DNA of 9,951 bases from the NCBI GenBank assembly GCA_030153045.1, contig JASLID010000114.1, forward strand, positions 1 through 9,951. The letters run 5' to 3'. The notes below the pieces were generated by a model. It made no database searches, had not been told where the DNA came from, and was given only the letters and a program-made list of their open reading frames with translations. Position numbers and translations under genes: made by a program. The stretch is from Flavobacterium sp. (GTDB lineage Bacteria > Bacteroidota > Bacteroidia > Flavobacteriales > Flavobacteriaceae). Below, one piece after another: positions 6,135 to 9,951 of this stretch (position 1 is the first letter of the stretch; each line of letters begins with the position of its first letter).

Positions 6135-7013
6135 TTATTGCAATGTCGTGGCCAAATCGAATGATTCAATGAAGTTTCGGGAAACAGGAACCGTGTCCGG
6201 ACAGTCTTTCAATTTGACTTTATAGCCCTGTGCATTTCCGGTTACATTTTCGATATGATTCAAATTCAATAAAACTGATCGGTGGGTTTTAATAATGAAA
6301 GGGAAAGCACTTAATTGTGTCTCCAAGTTTTTAATCGGGATGCGTTTGATGAGTTTTTGTACTTGGTCCTCTTTTTTGAGGAATATTTCGGCATAGTTTC
6401 CTTCTGCTTTGGCGTAAATAAAATGACTACTGTCGAAAGAAAATTTTTCCGATTTAACTTCTGTTTCAATAGTTACAATAGTATGGTTTTGACGTTCTTT
6501 TACATCGGTTAAAGTAGAAGAGATGCGATTGGCATTTAGTTGGTTTATTGACTGTCGTCTATTGGCATTGATAGAAATAATGATAGGAGCCAAGAAAACG
6601 CCTGCAATAAAAGTGTTCAAAATTTCTTCCTTGAAATACTCCCAAGACCAATTCAAAGGATTATCATAAATTATATCACGAATAAGAAATTGAGTTATAC
6701 CAGTAAAAAGGACCAGAAAGAAAATAAGAACGCATTCGTTTTTAATATTCCAGTCGTCAGTCATTTTTGGATACAATTTAAAAATAAATGAGATGCAAAG
6801 TAATATCAACAATGGTGTACTGGAATGAATAACACAAATCCAAAGATAATCCATTTTCTGCTCATCCGGATTCACATCAAAAGGTTGAAGTAAGTAGTTA
6901 AAGAAAAAACCAATCATAAAAATGACCCCCAGTATTTGAAGAAGTTTTTTACCTTCATAATAAAAAGGATACGGCTGTTCTAAAAAGGATTGAAGCGATG
7001 TTTTGTGGTTCAT
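6135..7013 (-). CDS. Membrane-anchored LytTR-family transcriptional regulator
   Basis: With the start at the ATG at 7011-7013 the protein is 292 aa. The frame runs 22 codons further up, but MNHKTSLQSFLEQPYPFY is the more natural beginning for this family. Four hydrophobic helices lie at about 24-42, 57-79, 95-112 and 131-147, followed by a basic linker (NANRRQSINQ). The C-terminal 100 residues are a LytTR DNA-binding domain: FIYAKAEGNYAEIFL (about 198-212), KRIPIKNLETQL, FIIKTHRSVLLNLNHI (about 239-254), and VPVSRNFIESF at the end. No receiver, PAS or kinase domain is present, so this is a one-component regulator whose signal is presumably sensed in or at the membrane. The acyltransferase gene lies 135 bp downstream on the same strand with a tandem repeat between. 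No terminator is visible between them, so read-through is possible. Confidence 0.92.
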   Translation of the reverse strand: MNHKTSLQSFLEQPYPFYYEGKKLLQILGVIFMIGFFFNYLLQPFDVNPDEQKMDYLWICVIHSSTPLLILLCISFIFKLYPKMTDDWNIKNECVLIFFLVLFTGITQFLIRDIIYDNPLNWSWEYFKEEILNTFIAGVFLAPIIISINANRRQSINQLNANRISSTLTDVKERQNHTIVTIETEVKSEKFSFDSSHFIYAKAEGNYAEIFLKKEDQVQKLIKRIPIKNLETQLSAFPFIIKTHRSVLLNLNHIENVTGNAQGYKVKLKDCPDTVPVSRNFIESFDLATTLQ

Positions 7014-7062
7014 TTTTAATGAATAGTTGCTGGATATGAAAGTAAATTTAGTTAAAAGAGAT

Positions 7063-7082
7063 GAAGTGTAAAAACACACTTC
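7063..7082. repeat. 7-bp inverted repeat between serine hydrolase and LytTR genes
   Basis: GAAGTGT (7063-7069) and ACACTTC (7076-7082) are exact reverse complements around a 6-nt A-rich loop. It lies 26 nt past the serine hydrolase stop and 50 nt before the LytTR start. It could be a weak terminator on the minus strand, although the following tract is only moderately U-rich, or an operator for the regulator gene. Confidence 0.35.
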
Positions 7083-7108
7083 TAAAAACCGCCATTAACC
7101 GCTGGTCT

Positions 7109-8719
7109 CTATTTGTCAATTCTTTTTAAATCTAAATCCTGAAAGTCAAAACTAAAGTCAATATTGGGCGAAATACCTTTCATCTTGATGGATTGTGCTT
7201 TGCCGGTTTCGTCTAGTGAAAACATAGCCAAGGCATCACAATTCATAGCTTGATATTCCCATTTTATGGCAAAAGTATTGGCATTATAAAAAGCCATTGG
7301 ACCATTTAATTTTGGAGAACGATAGGATTTAATCCATAAGGTATTGTCCTTTTCAAAAACTTCAACTTTCCCAAACCATTGGTCTTCATAAATTCCGATG
7401 TAGTCTTCCTTTTTAACTTTAACATTTTTTACGGATGCTACTTTTTTCCAGGTTTGTTGGGTTACTTCATCACCTTCGCTTTTATTCTTATTTACTCTTT
7501 CTACCATTTTATCCGTCCAACCAAAATCGTCCAGACCTAAGTAACTGTCGGCAATGGTATTGGTAACCGCTGTAAAAAGTCCGCCACCACCATTTTCGGT
7601 ATTGGTTAAAATTACAATACCTAAGTTCAAATCGGGATACATTGTCACAACAGACAGCATTCCCGGCAAGCCTCCTGTATGTGATACTCTTAGCTTTCCT
7701 TTTACATCTGTTAATTCCCAACCGAGGCCATAACCATTAAAATGAGAATTGTATCTTGGATTCCGATTGGTTTCCAGAACAGTATGTAATCGCCACATTT
7801 CATTGTGGTTTTTCAAAGAAAACATCGTTGATTTCAAATCAGTTCCATATTTTCCTTTATTCAAACGCATTTGCATCCATTTAGACATATCGGACACATT
7901 CGAGAATATTCCACCTGCAGCACTGCCCATACCTATATCGTATGCGTCAATTGTCTTTATGGTTCCTGATTCTGAGGAATGTGGTGCAGCCAAGTTGGTT
8001 TTGTCTTTCAATAAGCTACTCACAAATGTATTGTTCATTTGTAAAGGTTCAATGATTCGCTTTTGGACAAATGCCTCATAGCTCATGCCGCTAGTTCTGG
8101 CAATTACTTCTCCAGCCACGATATAGAGTAAATTGTCATAATCAAATTTGGTTCTAAAAGCAGAAACCGGTTTGAAATGTTGAAAGCTGGTCACCACATC
8201 AGTAATGGTGAAGTTAGAGCCGTCAGGAAAAAACATCAAATCGCCAATGCCTAGTCCCAGTCCGCTGCGATGCGTTAATAAATCTTGTATGTTAAAGTTC
8301 TCCGTTACATAATCGTTATACATTTTGAATTCCGGGATATGGTCTTTTACTTTATCAGTCCATTTCAATTTGCCTTCTTCCTCCAAAATAGCAAGCGCTG
8401 CCGTTGTGAAGGCTTTGCTGTTTGATGCAATCTGAAAATTGGTGTATTCGTTGACCTCTTTTTTTGTTGCAATCGAAGTAACTCCATATCCTTTTTGATG
8501 AATAACTTTACCATCTTTAACAATGGCTATTGAGGCTCCAGCCACCTTAAACTTTGCCAAGCCGTCTTCCATTAAGGCATCAATTTTTTGGGATGATAAC
8601 TGCGCGAAGGTTGGCGTAGCTAGAAAAAGAATAAAGAGAAGTGACGTTAATAGAGTTATTGATTTTTTACTCGTGTGTAAAAATTTGTTTTCTTGGAGCT
8701 CGTGAATCTTTGATTTCAT
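7109..8719 (-). CDS. Exported serine hydrolase, class C beta-lactamase-like, with C-terminal DUF3471-type region
   Basis: A 536-aa secreted hydrolase of the beta-lactamase/transpeptidase-like (PF00144) family, whose members include esterases, D-aminopeptidases and penicillin-binding proteins. The start is the ATG at 8717-8719. The longer frame to 8851 would overlap DUF2200 and add a charged, unsuitable leader. A signal peptide with a long basic n-region ends near PTFA/QLSS (residue 39). Catalytic motifs are complete: SNSK (Ser99 nucleophile, Lys102), YDN (Tyr194, Asn196) and HTGG (347-350). Other family markers are LLTHRSGLG (147-155) and GYGLGWE (329-335). After about residue 430 comes a separate beta-rich region (YIGIYEDQWFGKVEV onward) resembling DUF3471, a frequent C-terminal partner. 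The substrate is unknown. True beta-lactamase activity is not implied, as most Bacteroidota members of this size are hydrolases of uncertain substrate. It lies 70 nt after DUF2200. Confidence 0.93.
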   Translation of the reverse strand: MKSKIHELQENKFLHTSKKSITLLTSLLFILFLATPTFAQLSSQKIDALMEDGLAKFKVAGASIAIVKDGKVIHQKGYGVTSIATKKEVNEYTNFQIASNSKAFTTAALAILEEEGKLKWTDKVKDHIPEFKMYNDYVTENFNIQDLLTHRSGLGLGIGDLMFFPDGSNFTITDVVTSFQHFKPVSAFRTKFDYDNLLYIVAGEVIARTSGMSYEAFVQKRIIEPLQMNNTFVSSLLKDKTNLAAPHSSESGTIKTIDAYDIGMGSAAGGIFSNVSDMSKWMQMRLNKGKYGTDLKSTMFSLKNHNEMWRLHTVLETNRNPRYNSHFNGYGLGWELTDVKGKLRVSHTGGLPGMLSVVTMYPDLNLGIVILTNTENGGGGLFTAVTNTIADSYLGLDDFGWTDKMVERVNKNKSEGDEVTQQTWKKVASVKNVKVKKEDYIGIYEDQWFGKVEVFEKDNTLWIKSYRSPKLNGPMAFYNANTFAIKWEYQAMNCDALAMFSLDETGKAQSIKMKGISPNIDFSFDFQDLDLKRIDK

Positions 8720-8778
8720 AGTGATGATGGTGCTTTTTATTTTGAAAGTTGGATGATACGAATATACAAAATGTAGTT

Positions 8779-8799
8779 TCAGTTTAACCTTAAAACTGA
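8779..8799 (-). terminator. Weak hairpin at the DUF2200 stop codon
   Basis: TCAGTTT (8779-8785) and AAACTGA (8793-8799) form a 7-bp stem with a 7-nt loop that includes the DUF2200 stop codon (8790-8792). No uninterrupted U-run follows on the minus strand, so it may be a weak terminator or chance. Confidence 0.25.
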
Positions 8800-9167
8800 T
8801 CACCCGAACCACGTAAAATTTTCTCCATTTTTCTGCCCTTCGCCAACTCATCTATCAATTTATCCAGATACCGAACCTGCTTCGTCAAAGGATTCTCGAT
8901 TTCCTCTATGCGATACCCACAAATGACTCCAGTAATGAGTTGCGCGTTGGGGTTTAACGAAGCTTGCTCAAAGAAGGTTTCAAAAGTTACCTTTTCTTTG
9001 ATGAGTTCCTGTAGCTTTTTATTGTCAAAGCCGGTTAGCCATGTTATAACCTCGTGTAATTCTTCTTTTGTTCTGCCTTTTTTTTCCACTTTTGCCAGAT
9101 ACATAGGATAAACCGAGGCAAAGGTCATTTTTGCAATGCGTTCATTATGGGTGTCTAAATTGTTCAT
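8790..9167 (-). CDS. DUF2200 domain-containing protein
   Basis: A 125-aa cytoplasmic protein spanning essentially one complete DUF2200 domain. The recognisable family blocks appear in order: MTFASVYPMYLAKVEKKGRT (14-33), EVITWLTGF, a middle Phe-rich segment (VTFETFFEQA), LNPNAQLITGVICGYRIEEI (71-90), then ENPLTKQVRYLDKLIDEL and KGRKMEKILR. No signal peptide or membrane segment is present. The family occurs in Bacteroidota and Firmicutes and has no established function. The terminal block (YLDKLIDELAKG) is strongly conserved in what I recall of the family. The start is the ATG at 9165-9167, and the upstream gap contains the WD40 gene terminator, so it should have its own promoter. The gene is complete. 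No link to the neighbouring hydrolase is evident beyond shared orientation and a 70-nt gap. Confidence 0.9.
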   Translation of the reverse strand: MNNLDTHNERIAKMTFASVYPMYLAKVEKKGRTKEELHEVITWLTGFDNKKLQELIKEKVTFETFFEQASLNPNAQLITGVICGYRIEEIENPLTKQVRYLDKLIDELAKGRKMEKILRGSGDQF

Positions 9168-9180
9168 GCTTTCTATTTTG

Positions 9181-9200
9181 TTGGTATGGCCATTTGGTAT
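9181..9200. repeat. Short direct repeat with central palindrome upstream of DUF2200
   Basis: TTGGTAT occurs at 9181-9187 and again at 9194-9200 (13-bp period), flanking and overlapping the palindrome ATGGCCAT (9186-9193). It lies just upstream of the DUF2200 ATG and after the WD40 terminator, where a promoter or operator would be. Functional meaning is unproven. Confidence 0.25.
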
Positions 9201-9235
9201 AAAAACAAAACTACAACTTTTTACGGTTGTAGTTT
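9201..9235 (-). terminator. Rho-independent terminator of the WD40 gene
   Basis: A perfect 10-bp stem (AAACTACAAC 9208-9217 with GTTGTAGTTT 9226-9235) with an 8-nt loop. On the minus strand it is followed by TTTTGTTTTTA. It begins 28 nt after the WD40 stop codon and separates that gene from DUF2200. Confidence 0.82.
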
Positions 9236-9263
9236 ATATGTTATGTGGGCTCAGGTTATTCAT

Positions 9264-9951
9264 TTAATAAGATAATTTCCAAAGGGCAACGGTTTTATCT
9301 GAACTGCCACTTGCAATCCATTTGCCGTCAGAAGAATAGGCTACATCATTAACGTCATTAGCATGTTGTGAGAACGTTTGAAGTAGTTTACCGCTTTCTA
9401 TATCCCATAAACGCATGGAAATGCCTTTGTTATATTCTGAATCTCCAAAAATGTTTTGTAGGAATTCGCCAACTCCTGGTTTATCTCTACCTGCGGTTAA
9501 CAGTTTTTTACTATCGGGACTAAAATCGGAAGCCTGTATGTGTTCCGGTACTTCCATGGTTCTGATAAGATTCCAAGTTGTGGTATTCCATAATTTCAAT
9601 GTCTTGTCATCACTGGTACTAACCAGTAATTTACCATCAGGGCTAAACGCTAATGATACGACTGCTTCAGTATGGTCGATTAAAGTCTTTAGCAACTTTC
9701 CAGTTTTACTATCCCAGATTTTAATTGTTTTATCGTAACTCCCGCTCGCAATTTTTGTTCCGTCAGGGCTAAATTTAACATCCCAGATGTTTAGGGAATG
9801 CCCCGTCCATGTTTTTAAAAGTTTGCCGCTTTCTACATCCCATAATTTGATTGCTTTATCCTCACTACTGCTTGCAAGTGTCTTTCCGTCTGAACTAAAA
9901 TCTATGGACCAAATGGTTCCATTATGAGCCAAAAACTCTTTGATTAATTTT
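9264..9951 (-). CDS. WD40-repeat protein, C-terminal part; 5' end beyond the right edge
   Basis: The frame is open through the window edge: residues KLIKEFLAHNGT precede the first repeat, and TTG at 9930-9932 is an internal Leu codon, not a start. The visible 229 residues form five beta-propeller blades. Blade 1 has DGKTLASSSEDKAIKLWD, blade 2 DGTKIASGSYDKTIKIWD, blade 3 DGKLLVSTSDDKTLKLWN. Blade 4 is a divergent unit with an insertion of about 18 residues (around KPGVGEFLQNIFGDSEYNKG) before MRLWDIESGKLLQTF. Blade 5 has DGKWIASGSSDKTVALWKLSY and ends the protein. Seven blades usually close a propeller, so at least two more blades or another domain should lie upstream. In Bacteroidota such arrays occur alone or fused to caspase-like, NTPase or kinase domains. 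Which applies here cannot be seen. A terminator follows 28 nt after the stop. Confidence 0.9.
   Translation of the reverse strand, partial: KLIKEFLAHNGTIWSIDFSSDGKTLASSSEDKAIKLWDVESGKLLKTWTGHSLNIWDVKFSPDGTKIASGSYDKTIKIWDSKTGKLLKTLIDHTEAVVSLAFSPDGKLLVSTSDDKTLKLWNTTTWNLIRTMEVPEHIQASDFSPDSKKLLTAGRDKPGVGEFLQNIFGDSEYNKGISMRLWDIESGKLLQTFSQHANDVNDVAYSSDGKWIASGSSDKTVALWKLSY

Noticed and set aside
7014..7079. 22-codon N-terminal extension of the LytTR regulator
   Set aside because: The ATG at 7013 gives a normal family N-terminus. The extension is not recognisable and would use up most of the upstream regulatory gap.
7085..7105. AACCGC repeated at the end of the serine hydrolase gap, considered as a terminator
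   Set aside because: The two copies are in direct, not inverted, orientation and cannot form a stem.
7749..8081. 110-codon plus-strand open frame inside the serine hydrolase gene
   Set aside because: Antisense shadow of a gene with complete catalytic motifs; composition does not look like a protein.
8582..8600. Extra TTTTTTGGGATGATAA copy resembling the operator half-site
   Set aside because: Single copy inside the serine hydrolase coding sequence, without the GGCA part and without a tandem partner.
7109..8719. Serine hydrolase as an acquired antibiotic-resistance beta-lactamase
   Set aside because: The motifs are shared by many esterases and peptidases; the extra C-terminal region and chromosomal context without mobile elements do not point to a resistance gene.
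8720..8851. N-terminal extension of the serine hydrolase frame (44 extra codons up to 8851)
   Set aside because: It would overlap the DUF2200 coding region by about 60 bp and place a charged non-signal leader before a good signal peptide. The ATG at 8719 fits better.
9415..9738. 107-codon plus-strand open frame opposite the WD40 repeats
   Set aside because: It mirrors the repetitive WD40 coding sequence and has no recognisable protein features.
9264..9951. Repeated DNA words in the WD40 region as a possible tandem repeat or CRISPR-like array
   Set aside because: Periodicity of about 126 bp is explained by the protein blades; copies differ at many synonymous sites and there are no spacers.

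Overview
The window looks like chromosomal DNA from a Bacteroidota member close to Flavobacterium. The base composition is AT-rich, start codons lack obvious Shine-Dalgarno sequences, and several gaps carry TAnnTTTG-like -7 boxes. The proteins also fit: a flavobacterial-style cytochrome oxidase subunit I tail, a PorT-like outer-membrane barrel, DUF2200, and a membrane-anchored LytTR regulator. Genus is inferred from protein style only, since no rRNA or other marker is present.

Layout. The left edge (2-1000, +) is the C-terminal part of aa3-type cytochrome c oxidase subunit I (ctaD), closed by a strong intrinsic terminator. A PorT-like outer-membrane beta-barrel gene (1092-1778, +) follows and meets a multi-pass membrane protein gene (1773-2381, -) tail to tail with a 6-bp overlap. 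From there everything is on the minus strand. A lipoprotein isoaspartyl peptidase/asparaginase gene is followed 17 nt later by a secreted heavy-metal-associated protein with a doubled CxxC motif (likely one operon, 3829 to 2463). Further right are a secreted TPR protein (3908-4738), an acyltransferase-3 family membrane protein (4851-5999), a membrane-anchored LytTR regulator (6135-7013), a secreted class C beta-lactamase-like serine hydrolase with a C-terminal DUF3471-type region (7109-8719), DUF2200 (8790-9167), and a WD40-repeat protein running off the right edge (9264-9951).

How they fit. There is no single pathway. It is mostly housekeeping and envelope genes, dense (no gene-free stretch above about 135 bp), with no mobile element, CRISPR array, tRNA or rRNA seen. 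The most suggestive unit is the LytTR regulator and the acyltransferase beside it. The 135-bp gap between them holds a tandem direct repeat with a 20-bp period, placed upstream of a plausible Bacteroidota promoter for the acyltransferase. That is the geometry expected of a LytTR operator. I found no convincing new defence or mobile system. The only open question of that kind is the unseen N-terminus of the WD40 protein at the right edge.
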